In this document: one piece after another, positions 7,544 to 13,340 of the stretch
Numbering within the stretch: the first letter of the stretch is position 1
Layout of the letters: every line of letters starts with the position of its first letter
Assembly: GCA_026991065.1 (NCBI GenBank)
Contig: JALXCG010000667.1
Span: 1 to 13,340, forward strand
DNA: 13,340 bases
Source: Gemmatimonadota bacterium
GTDB taxonomy: Bacteria > GCA-2686955
Direction: 5' to 3'
Translations under genes and position numbers: made by a program
Notes under the pieces: generated by a model
The model's database searches: none
The model's input: only the letters and a program-made list of their open reading frames with translations
What the model was told of the DNA's origin: nothing

Positions 7544-8824
7544 CTAGGGGATGGAGCGCGGCAGTTCAAGGGGCTGCGGAGAGAATGCGCGTCGGCCCGG
7601 AAGTTGGGCCTCCGGTCCACCGTAGGCACCCATGTCGGCGGCGGAGCCATTGGGGTAGAAATCGGGCCAGGGGAGGGCATCCGATTCACCCGGTGGGCCG
7701 GCATCGATGCACGCCGAGCCGGGTGCCAATAGGCGAAGAATCCCCGCATGATCGATCAAGAGCGGGTCGACCGCCAGGTTGCCCTCTCCCGCTCGGCCGC
7801 CATCGATATCGCTGTAGGTACAGGTCACATGATTGCCCAGCCTGGTCCGAATCTCGCGCGGCTCGTCTCCCCACAGGATCGTCCCGGTCACCGTTACCTC
7901 TGAGCCGTTGCCCCAGACATAGATCGCACCGCCGGCGTCACGTGCGTGGTTGCCGGTGAAGGTGCAGTAGCGAAGCGCCGGCGAGGAGGAGAAGGCGTGC
8001 ACCGCGCCACCCCATTTCGCGTCATTGTCGACAAAGAGTGAATTCACGATCTGAGGCGCGGAGACGGAGATATAGACCGCTCCTCCCCAGTTGGCGCTGT
8101 TGCCGAGAAACTGGCAGCGGGCGATGCGGCCGACCGGTGATTTTGCCCAATAGATCGCGCCCCCATAGCCTGCCCGGTTGGCGTCGAAGAGACAGTCCTC
8201 AATCACCGGCTCCGCCTCGAACACGTCGATCCCGGCACCGTCGAAAAGAACCTGATTGTCGCGGAACAGGCAAGCGCGGACCTGCGCGGTCGCCCCCTCG
8301 GCGATGCGCATGCCACCCCCCCAGTCGGCACGATTGCCGATGAACCAGCACCCCTCGATCTGCGCGCTGCCGCCACGGCAGTAGACACCGCCGGCGTAGT
8401 TCCAGGTCTGCCCCTTGGCCGAATTCGCGAGAAAGAGACAGGAGCGGATGGTCGGTGAGGCGTCCTCGCAGTAGATGCCCGCGCCCATGCCGCGACCATG
8501 GGCGAAGGTCAGCCCCTCGACCCGGGTCGCGCTTCCCTCGCCGTCGGTGAATTGCAGAATCGATCCGTTCCCGGCCCCATCCACGACTGTATTCCGGACC
8601 ACGGTCGGGTCTTCGGCGTTGCTGCCGGTCAGGGTGATCGCCTTGCCCCGGCCGCTGATCCCCCACTCGAAATAGGTTCCAACGGCGACCTCCACCGTAT
8701 CGCCATCGGCTGCAGCCTCGATCGCATCGTCAATCTTCGCGATCTCCGCCGGCACCTGCCAGACGCGGGCCGAAGCTGTTGCAGAGCAGGTGATCAGAAG
8801 CAACCACAATGTCCGGTGTTTCAC
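7544..8824 (-). CDS. Secreted right-handed parallel beta-helix protein
   Basis: A 426-residue exported protein of the pectin-lyase-like beta-helix fold. The chosen GTG start at 8824 gives a clean signal peptide: MKHR, hydrophobic core, likely cut after ASA at residue 19. A perfect AAGGAGG lies eight bases upstream. The mature N-terminus ('DDAIEAAADGDTVEVAVGTY') is the cap typical of such proteins, followed by rungs of about 20-24 residues with the pattern 'GGAI/V...C.F..N.A' repeated at least six times (for example GGAVYISVSAPQIVNSLF). The C-terminus has DMGAYGGPEAQ, common in these proteins, with no sorting or anchor domain visible. No catalytic residues of a known polysaccharide lyase are evident. 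It may be structural or carbohydrate-binding. It precedes the flavoprotein by 83 bases on the same strand; co-transcription is possible but not shown. A longer form from 8851 or 8947 would spoil the signal peptide. Confidence 0.85.
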   Translation of the reverse strand: MKHRTLWLLLITCSATASARVWQVPAEIAKIDDAIEAAADGDTVEVAVGTYFEWGISGRGKAITLTGSNAEDPTVVRNTVVDGAGNGSILQFTDGEGSATRVEGLTFAHGRGMGAGIYCEDASPTIRSCLFLANSAKGQTWNYAGGVYCRGGSAQIEGCWFIGNRADWGGGMRIAEGATAQVRACLFRDNQVLFDGAGIDVFEAEPVIEDCLFDANRAGYGGAIYWAKSPVGRIARCQFLGNSANWGGAVYISVSAPQIVNSLFVDNDAKWGGAVHAFSSSPALRYCTFTGNHARDAGGAIYVWGNGSEVTVTGTILWGDEPREIRTRLGNHVTCTYSDIDGGRAGEGNLAVDPLLIDHAGILRLLAPGSACIDAGPPGESDALPWPDFYPNGSAADMGAYGGPEAQLPGRRAFSPQPLELPRSIP

Positions 8825-8832
8825 GCCCCTCG

Positions 8833-8839
8833 CCTCCTT
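8833..8839 (-). promoter_or_regulatory. Shine-Dalgarno site deciding the GTG start of the beta-helix gene
   Basis: AAGGAGG on the minus strand, eight bases before the GTG at 8824. It is the best ribosome site in the window and argues for GTG over the in-frame ATG codons at 8851 and 8947. The remaining 8840-9067 gap shows no convincing gene or promoter. Confidence 0.75.
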
Positions 8840-9067
8840 GTGCACCCGCATCCGCCAGCCGCCCAGCCGCGACCGGGCGCGTGAGGAAGGCGGAATCGAA
8901 TGCGAACTTGGGAGTGGTTCTTGCGCGGTACCCCGTTGGCACCGCAACTCTCTGCAAGTCTAACCCGGACTTCTCGATGGATTCTGTCGCAAAACGGCAA
9001 AGTTGGCTCCCACCGCAGCCGCCGGGACAGGCTCCCAGCCGGGCAGCCGCGGTGAAAGCCGGGGGAC

Positions 9068-9913
9068 TCAGCGGCGCTCCGCGCGCTCCAGGAGTACCCG
9101 AATGGTCGCCTGCACATCCGCCGGCGCGGCGAGAAAGCGGATCGCCAGGGAGAGGGCATCGAATGCCCGATCGCCGCCCGGAACCACCGCCGTCTCGATG
9201 ACCGGAGCGCTGGCGGACGGCGCCGGGGTCGAGTGCACCACCGCGGACTTCGACCCGGGGGTCACAGGCTCACTGACCGGCGCCGCAACCGCACGCGCCT
9301 GAACCGGTGCGGTCTGTTCCGGGGCGCGCTCCACAGGCGCTTCAACAATGACCGGCGCCGCCGCGGGAGGAGCCTCCTTCGCCGCAGGCAATTCAGCAGG
9401 CGACGCGGTGGAACCGGGACGCGGGCCGGCCACACGGCGCCGATCGCGCAACTCGCGGAACACATCCGCGGCTTCCGCGGGGTACTGCGTGCGTCCACCA
9501 ACCTTGCGACTGGGAATCTCGGCAGCAAAAGTACGGGAAAGTTTGTGCAGCTGCACTCGATTAATGCCAGTGAGGCGCGCCATATCCGCCAGGGTATAGT
9601 AGCGTGGAGCGGCGGCCGTCGCCTCCGGCGCCGGCTCAGCGACCGCGCGTCGTCCCGGCTTGCGCTTGACCTGCGTGGGGTCTACCTTCTTGCGCTCGGT
9701 CACCGGCTTTCCAACCCGCCGCAGCCCTTCGGCTCGAATCTCCTCGAAGACAGCAATTGCTGACTCGTGGAACTTGGTACGCGCACCGAAACGGTGGCTC
9801 TTGATGCGGTCGGAGTGCGACTTCACGTATTTGTGAAGCTGTGCGCGATTAATGCCCGTCAGACGGGACATTTCGGAAAGGTTGTACCACTTTTCGTCAG
9901 CGGCAGCGGCCAT
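9068..9913 (-). CDS. Putative DNA-binding protein with two tandem MerR/excisionase-like HTH domains
   Basis: Unnamed 281-residue protein. Two copies of a roughly 53-residue helix-turn-helix unit lie at about 8-60 and 104-156. They align without gaps at about 24 identical positions and share the core RLTGIN-R-x-QLHK and a following G-x-RT 'wing'. The pattern (YxLxxMxRLTGI, recognition helix, then wing) is that of MerR/excisionase-type winged HTHs. A basic linker (65-95, many Arg/Lys) joins the copies. An Ala/Pro/Val-rich low-complexity region (160-245) leads to a short C-terminal helical segment (247-281, with FDALSLAIRFLAAPADV), perhaps for oligomerisation. There is no metal-sensing Cys cluster or enzyme motif. 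The ATG at 9913 follows a GGAG site. The gene is transcribed away from hemN, and an 8+8 inverted repeat lies 76 bases upstream. DNA binding is a domain-based inference; target and role are unknown. Confidence 0.82.
   Translation of the reverse strand: MAAAADEKWYNLSEMSRLTGINRAQLHKYVKSHSDRIKSHRFGARTKFHESAIAVFEEIRAEGLRRVGKPVTERKKVDPTQVKRKPGRRAVAEPAPEATAAAPRYYTLADMARLTGINRVQLHKLSRTFAAEIPSRKVGGRTQYPAEAADVFRELRDRRRVAGPRPGSTASPAELPAAKEAPPAAAPVIVEAPVERAPEQTAPVQARAVAAPVSEPVTPGSKSAVVHSTPAPSASAPVIETAVVPGGDRAFDALSLAIRFLAAPADVQATIRVLLERAERR
9446..9604 (-). repeat. HTH copy 2 within the tandem-HTH gene
   Basis: Codes residues 104-156, about 24 of 53 positions identical to copy 1 by hand alignment without gaps. 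Offset between copies is 96 residues (288 bases). Confidence 0.7.
9734..9892 (-). repeat. HTH copy 1 within the tandem-HTH gene
   Basis: Codes residues 8-60, the first of two duplicated HTH units. The best-conserved stretch at DNA level is around 9832-9860 (recognition-helix region), which also resembles copy 2. The divergence suggests an old internal duplication. Confidence 0.7.
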
Positions 9914-9988
9914 TGCTTACTCCAGATTTGTGATCGGGGTGGGCCTGCCATTCGAGGGGGTGAGTCGCAGGCTTGTTCCCCTTTTCCG

Positions 9989-10008
9989 GGTTCAGTCCGT
10001 ACTGAACC
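9989..10008. promoter_or_regulatory. 8+8 inverted repeat, candidate operator
   Basis: GGTTCAGT (9989-9996), a four-base spacer, then its exact complement ACTGAACC (10001-10008). The symmetry and the place, 76 bases upstream of the tandem-HTH start, fit an operator, perhaps for autoregulation. An 8-base palindrome ATCATGAT follows at 10011-10018. A hairpin in the 5' leader is the other reading. Confidence 0.4.
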
Positions 10009-10143
10009 ACATCATGATCGTGACAGGGGCGCACAAAGTGATTAATGAACAAGATCGTGCGCATTGGAACTCATGGAAAATTCGCGCCAGAAAGATCCTG
10101 CACTTGCAAACGGTCGAAGGGTTCCCGGAATAGCTTTTCAACT

Positions 10144-10161
10144 GAAGATATTTGAATCTTC
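10144..10161. repeat. 6+6 inverted repeat
   Basis: GAAGAT (10144-10149) and ATCTTC (10156-10161) with a six-base AT-rich spacer. The right arm is also the start of the 10-base direct repeat ATCTTCCGCG that recurs at 10281-10290. It could be a protein site; role unknown. Confidence 0.35.
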
Positions 10162-10237
10162 CGCGATTCCGCTCCCTGTCGGTTGCCGGGGCGGCGCTGG
10201 AAAAGCTTGGGAAGTTCGCATTCGCTGCAAGAGAGAT

Positions 10238-10271
10238 GGCCCGTAGATCTCCGTCGGATCGGAGATGGGCC
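10238..10271. repeat. Bulged hairpin with 5 bp + 7 bp stem
   Basis: GGCCC (10238-10242) pairs with GGGCC (10267-10271), and ATCTCCG (10247-10253) pairs with CGGAGAT (10260-10266), leaving a four-base bulge (GTAG) on the left side and a six-base loop. It is the strongest hairpin in the intergenic region. No T-run follows on either strand, so it is not a standard terminator. It may belong to a structured leader or a small RNA. Confidence 0.4.
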
Positions 10272-10522
10272 GACGCGATGATCTTCCGCGGAGCGAAAGA
10301 GGCCAGAATACTAACGCGATTACCGACTCGTTTTGCAACATTTCATTGGCAGCTTCCGATTTCTCGGGTGCTCCCTTCGCTTCGCGACCGCAGACTTTCC
10401 CGCGCGGAGTCTTTCAGTGCGGCGGGCAAGTGAGACAATTCCGTGCGATGCAAGCCCTCCTGATTGGGTAAACTTTCGGATTCACCCTACGGGCACTCTT
10501 CAATCTCGCCGTGGTAATACTC

Positions 10523-11917
10523 ATGTCCTCAGCACAACGTCCCCCCGTGTCGCCGGCAACGCTCCTCCAACACGACAAGCCGGCCCCCCGCTACACCAGT
10601 TACCCCACGGCCGCCTCCTTTCATGCCGAAGTCAACGCGCCACAGTACGAGGAGTGTCTGGCGCAAGCCGCAATGCGCACCGATGAACCGCTCGGCGTCT
10701 ATGTTCATCTGCCTTTTTGCGATACCAAATGCACTTTCTGCGGCTGCACGATGATTGTCAGCCGGCGTCCCGATCGCATGGCCACCTACACCGATCGGCT
10801 CTGCCAAGAGATCAACCGGGTGGCAGCGGCACTCGGCGAGCGCCGCACGCTTGCTCAACTGCATTTTGGGGGCGGCACTCCGAATCACCTGCCGGCCGCT
10901 CTCTTCGACCGGGTATGGGATGCGCTCTGGTCACGCTTCCAAAAAACGGAACACGCCGAAATCTCGATCGAGGTGGACCCACGAGTCGGCTCGACGGAGC
11001 AGATTCTGCGCTTCGGCGCCATGGGGTTCAATCGCATCAGTTTCGGTGTTCAGGACTTCTCCGACAGCGTTCAGGAGAAGATCCATCGGCGGCAAAGTGC
11101 AGCAGCCGCGGAAGAGTGTTTTCACGCCGCGCGGCAGGCCGGCTTCACCGGCATCAACCTCGACTTGGTCTATGGGCTGCCGGGGCAAAGTGTCGATTCG
11201 TTTGTGCTTTCCACCGAGAAGACCCTCGCTCTGCGCCCCGATCGCATTGCGCTTTTCAGTTTCGCCTATGTTCCCTGGCTGAAGCCTCATCAGAAAACGA
11301 TCTCGCCCACTTCGCTGCCCTCCCCTTTCGACAAATTATCGATCTATTTCGCCGCCCGCGAACGTTTCCTGGACGCGGGCTATGAGCAGATCGGGATGGA
11401 CCACTTCGCACTTCCCGATGATGAGTTGGCGCGCGCCCTGCGCCAGGGGGATCTGCGACGCAATTTCCAAGGCTACACAACCCTCCCCGGCACCGATTCA
11501 ATCGGTCTGGGAATGAGCGCAATCGGCGATATTGCCGGCGCCTATGTTCAGAACGATCCGGCGATCCAAAACTATGAAGAGCGGATCTCGGCCAACAGTT
11601 TTGCTACCTACCGTGGCTACCTGCGCAGTGCCGAGGATGAACTGCGCCGCGACGTCATCCATCGCATTCTCTGCGGTTTCGGGCTCAACTACAGCGCGAT
11701 CGAGGAACGCTGGAAGATCGACTTCCGGGACCACTTCGCGGACGCCCTGGAAAAACTGGAAGCGCTTGCGCGTGATGGGCTGGTGGAGATCGACGAAACC
11801 GGTTTTCGCGCCACCGAACTTGGACAGTTGCTGATTCGCATCATCGCCATGCCCTTCGATGCTTATCTTCAAGAGGTTCAATCCAATTCACCCAAGACTT
11901 TTTCTCGCAGTGTTTGA
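10523..11917 (+). CDS. hemN: Oxygen-independent coproporphyrinogen III oxidase
   Basis: Radical-SAM enzyme that decarboxylates coproporphyrinogen III to protoporphyrinogen IX without oxygen, in cytoplasmic heme synthesis. From the ATG at 10523 the 464 residues match the usual size (E. coli HemN 457). The N-terminal RYTSYPTA (23-30) is typical of true HemN. Y60 and the cluster motif C66-x3-C70-x2-C73-x-C75 (PFCDTKCTFCGC) hold the 4Fe-4S cluster and the extra conserved Cys that separates HemN from HemW-like proteins. GGGTPNHL is the SAM-binding glycine motif, and GINLDLVYGLPGQ follows. The C-terminal HemN domain is present. A GTG at 10511 gives four extra residues; neither start has a strong ribosome site. 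The START-domain gene follows after 16 bases on the same strand. The gene looks intact. Confidence 0.95.
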   Translation: MSSAQRPPVSPATLLQHDKPAPRYTSYPTAASFHAEVNAPQYEECLAQAAMRTDEPLGVYVHLPFCDTKCTFCGCTMIVSRRPDRMATYTDRLCQEINRVAAALGERRTLAQLHFGGGTPNHLPAALFDRVWDALWSRFQKTEHAEISIEVDPRVGSTEQILRFGAMGFNRISFGVQDFSDSVQEKIHRRQSAAAAEECFHAARQAGFTGINLDLVYGLPGQSVDSFVLSTEKTLALRPDRIALFSFAYVPWLKPHQKTISPTSLPSPFDKLSIYFAARERFLDAGYEQIGMDHFALPDDELARALRQGDLRRNFQGYTTLPGTDSIGLGMSAIGDIAGAYVQNDPAIQNYEERISANSFATYRGYLRSAEDELRRDVIHRILCGFGLNYSAIEERWKIDFRDHFADALEKLEALARDGLVEIDETGFRATELGQLLIRIIAMPFDAYLQEVQSNSPKTFSRSV

Positions 11918-11933
11918 GCCACTCTCTCTTCCC

Positions 11934-12932
11934 ATGCCAGAACTCCTCTCCACTCTGCTCGCACTCCCGCTGAGAACCATTGCGCGGCGCGGCCTACAGC
12001 CGGGCCTGCCGCACCACCACAAAAACAGAGGCCGGCTGCTTGCCTCCTTGACGGTAGGGCTGCTGCTTCCCTATGCGACCCCCGCCGCCACTGCTCCGGC
12101 GCGATCGGAATCACTCGCGCCAAACCCAAGAGCCGACGCCACCCGGCAAGCCTTCGACCCTGCATTTGCCGCACACATTCAGTCCATTCTCGACAATCCG
12201 GACGGCTGGGTACTGCATTCAGAGAAGAAGCGTGTGCTGGTCTACCAGAAGAGGATCAAAGAGATCGGCCTGAACGCCTATATGGGGCGCATGATTCTTG
12301 ATCCCGAGGTAACCCCGGACGATCTTTTTGCGGCGCTCGGCGATGTAGAGCATCATCCCGAATTCAATTCGCTTTTGGTTGACTCCCGTCGTCTCTATTC
12401 AGATTCCGAGCGGCGGGACTTCTGCCAAGTGATGAAAGGTCCCAGGCTGGTTCCGATTGCCAAGCGCTACTGGTTCAACCGCAGTCGAGAAGAGCGCGAC
12501 ATCGACGGCGAACGCGGCCACCACCGCAGCACCTGGATGCGCCTGCCGGAAACAGCCTATCCAGAAGTCCGGCGGGAGATCAGAGAGCAGTACCAAGGTG
12601 CCGTGGAGCTTCCATTGACCTTCGGATCATGGGAGAGCCTGCCGCTCGGCGGCAGCTATGTGATTACATTTCGCACAGTCAGCGACCCCGGCGGCTCGAT
12701 CCCCAAGTTTCTGGTCAACTGGGCCACGCGCCGCGCCCTGCCGGAGAACATGCTGCTTTTCGAAAAGGCCGCAGCCAAGCGAGCGCACGCCACGGCTAAC
12801 GTGCGCTCGACTCCCCCCGCAACTGGGCAAGTGCTCGCAACACCGCCTCCGGCGTCGCCGGCAATTGCAGCGGAACAGGCCGCGAGTCAGCGGCTGGAAG
12901 GCAATCCCACAATGCCTGCCGCAGCGCAGTAA
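11934..12932 (+). CDS. Exported START-domain (StAR-related lipid-transfer-like) protein
   Basis: A 332-residue protein. The N-terminus has a long n-region and a hydrophobic core at about 35-46 (LLASLTVGLLLP), with a likely cut after ATA near residue 54, so it is probably exported. Residues about 85-285 form a START/SRPBCC domain: DGWVLHSEKKRVLVYQKR, a 'LFAALGDVEHHPEFN' segment, GPRLVPIAKR (the 'GP...RD' turn of the family), and the hallmark SDPGGSIPKFLVNWATRR near 251-266. Such domains bind lipids or other hydrophobic ligands; the ligand here is unknown. The last about 45 residues are Ala/Pro-rich, unlike the family, and are encoded antisense to the 3' end of the xanthine dehydrogenase gene. 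I chose the ATG at 11934, 16 bases after the hemN stop. An upstream in-frame ATG at 11859 overlaps hemN and gives an implausible leader. Co-transcription with hemN is likely. Confidence 0.85.
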   Translation: MPELLSTLLALPLRTIARRGLQPGLPHHHKNRGRLLASLTVGLLLPYATPAATAPARSESLAPNPRADATRQAFDPAFAAHIQSILDNPDGWVLHSEKKRVLVYQKRIKEIGLNAYMGRMILDPEVTPDDLFAALGDVEHHPEFNSLLVDSRRLYSDSERRDFCQVMKGPRLVPIAKRYWFNRSREERDIDGERGHHRSTWMRLPETAYPEVRREIREQYQGAVELPLTFGSWESLPLGGSYVITFRTVSDPGGSIPKFLVNWATRRALPENMLLFEKAAAKRAHATANVRSTPPATGQVLATPPPASPAIAAEQAASQRLEGNPTMPAAAQ

Positions 12933-13340
12933 TCACGCCAAGGGCGAGCATGAATGGAGGTTCGCCCACTGCTTTCGAGCCCTTGATCACGCCCGGTTGC
13001 GCAGCGCGGTCGAGGAGGCGAATGTGCAGTTCCGCCGGCGCATCTCCCGCGCTCGGAATTTTGTAGGTGGAGGGCCCCTGCGTGAGAGTCAGCCCATCCT
13101 CCCCCCAAAGAAACTCCTCCCTGGTGAGCCAGCCCACCCCCTGAATAAAGCCTCCTTCGATCTGTCCCCGATCGATACTCGGCAGAAGCGAATTCCCCAC
13201 ATCGTGGAGAATGTCAACCCGCCGCAGGCAATGCTCCCCAGTGAAAAGATCGACTTCGACTTCGACCACCGCGGCACCATATGCGAAGTAGAAAAACGGT
13301 GCGCCACGTCCACTCTGCGGGTCGTAGTGAATCCCCGGCG
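12796..13340 (-). CDS. xdhB: Xanthine dehydrogenase molybdopterin-binding subunit, C-terminal part (5' partial)
   Basis: C-terminal end of the molybdenum-cofactor subunit of xanthine dehydrogenase, which oxidises hypoxanthine and xanthine to urate in purine breakdown. The frame is open to the right edge, so only about the last 181 residues are seen. The start of the visible part reads GIHYDPQSGRGAPFFYFAYG and continues VEVEVDLFTGEHCLRRVDILHD, then GQIEGGFIQGVGWLT, PSTYKIPSAGD and KAVGEPPFML. These are strong family matches. The Glu of GEPP (codon at 12961-12963) corresponds to the catalytic Glu that activates the Mo-centre (Glu1261 in bovine enzyme, Glu730 in Rhodobacter). The TAG stop is at 12796-12798. 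The 3' end overlaps the convergent START gene by 137 bases. The small FAD/FeS subunit is not in this window. Confidence 0.93.
   Translation of the reverse strand, partial: PGIHYDPQSGRGAPFFYFAYGAAVVEVEVDLFTGEHCLRRVDILHDVGNSLLPSIDRGQIEGGFIQGVGWLTREEFLWGEDGLTLTQGPSTYKIPSAGDAPAELHIRLLDRAAQPGVIKGSKAVGEPPFMLALGVITALRQALWDCLPAADSRPVPLQLPATPEAVLRALAQLRGESSAR

Larger units (their letters stand above)
9914..10522. other. Intergenic region between divergent tandem-HTH and hemN genes
   Basis: About 600 bases with no convincing protein gene. The small open frames here (for example 10152-10433 plus, 10138-10341 minus) have no ribosome site and unnatural composition. The region looks visibly richer in A and T than its neighbours. 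It holds inverted repeats at 9989-10008, 10144-10161, 10238-10271 and 10392-10412, and the decamer ATCTTCCGCG at both 10156-10165 and 10281-10290. It must contain the promoters of the two divergent genes, but I cannot point to clear -35/-10 pairs, nor to an FNR box (TTGAT-N4-ATCAA) that hemN might use. No tRNA or known RNA is recognisable. Confidence 0.6.

Noticed and set aside
8825-8947. Longer N-terminus for the beta-helix protein (ATG at 8947 or 8851)
   Set aside because: It buries the signal peptide, while the GTG at 8824 has a perfect AAGGAGG at eight bases.
9005-9060. Imperfect direct repeat starting with GGCTCCCA at 9005 and 9031 downstream of the tandem-HTH gene
   Set aside because: Only the first eight bases match well, the rest is GC-rich low complexity, and no T-run marks a terminator.
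10152-10433. Small plus-strand open frame in the hemN upstream region
   Set aside because: No ribosome site, Arg/Ser-rich composition, no family resemblance; it crosses the inverted repeats.

Overview
The window is GC-rich bacterial DNA with tightly packed genes. I see no rRNA, tRNA, insertion sequence, prophage gene or CRISPR array. Signal peptides, a periplasmic metal-binding protein and Gram-negative-type gene families point to a Gram-negative, probably environmental bacterium. The DUF3516-type helicase and the secreted beta-helix protein ending in an 'MGAYGG'-like motif would fit a deltaproteobacterial or myxobacterial lineage, or an Eisenbacteria-like one. This placement is inference and I cannot fix a taxon.

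Layout. (1) Positions 1-2690, plus strand: a Ski2-like DEAD/DEAH helicase with the DUF3516 C-terminal half; its true start lies left of the window. (2) Positions 2836-7460, minus strand: a compact cluster that reads, from 7460 downwards, CoA-disulfide-reductase-like flavoprotein, a small single-TM protein (DUF6162-like), metal-binding lipocalin-independent substrate-binding protein (ZnuA/TroA family), ABC ATPase (ZnuC-like), ABC permease (ZnuB-like). Gaps of 14, 73, -4 and 3 bases suggest one transcription unit for high-affinity zinc or manganese uptake. (3) Positions 7544-8824, minus: a secreted right-handed beta-helix protein. (4) Positions 9068-9913, minus: a protein with two tandem copies of a MerR/excisionase-like helix-turn-helix, an Ala/Pro-rich linker and a small helical C-terminus; I do not recognise it as a named family. 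(5) Positions 9914-10522: about 600 bases without a convincing gene, holding several inverted repeats and a 10-base direct repeat. (6) Positions 10523-12932, plus: oxygen-independent coproporphyrinogen III oxidase (HemN), then an exported START-domain protein. (7) Positions 12796-13340, minus: the 3' end of xanthine dehydrogenase molybdopterin subunit, overlapping the START gene tail to tail.

The parts that deserve a second look are the metal-uptake cluster with its flavoprotein and DUF6162-like partners, the substrate-binding protein lacking the usual first His ligand, the tandem-HTH protein with an 8+8 inverted repeat just upstream, and the inverted-repeat-rich intergenic region. Nothing here amounts to a clear new defence or mobile system. 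The rest of the window is ordinary chromosomal gene content.
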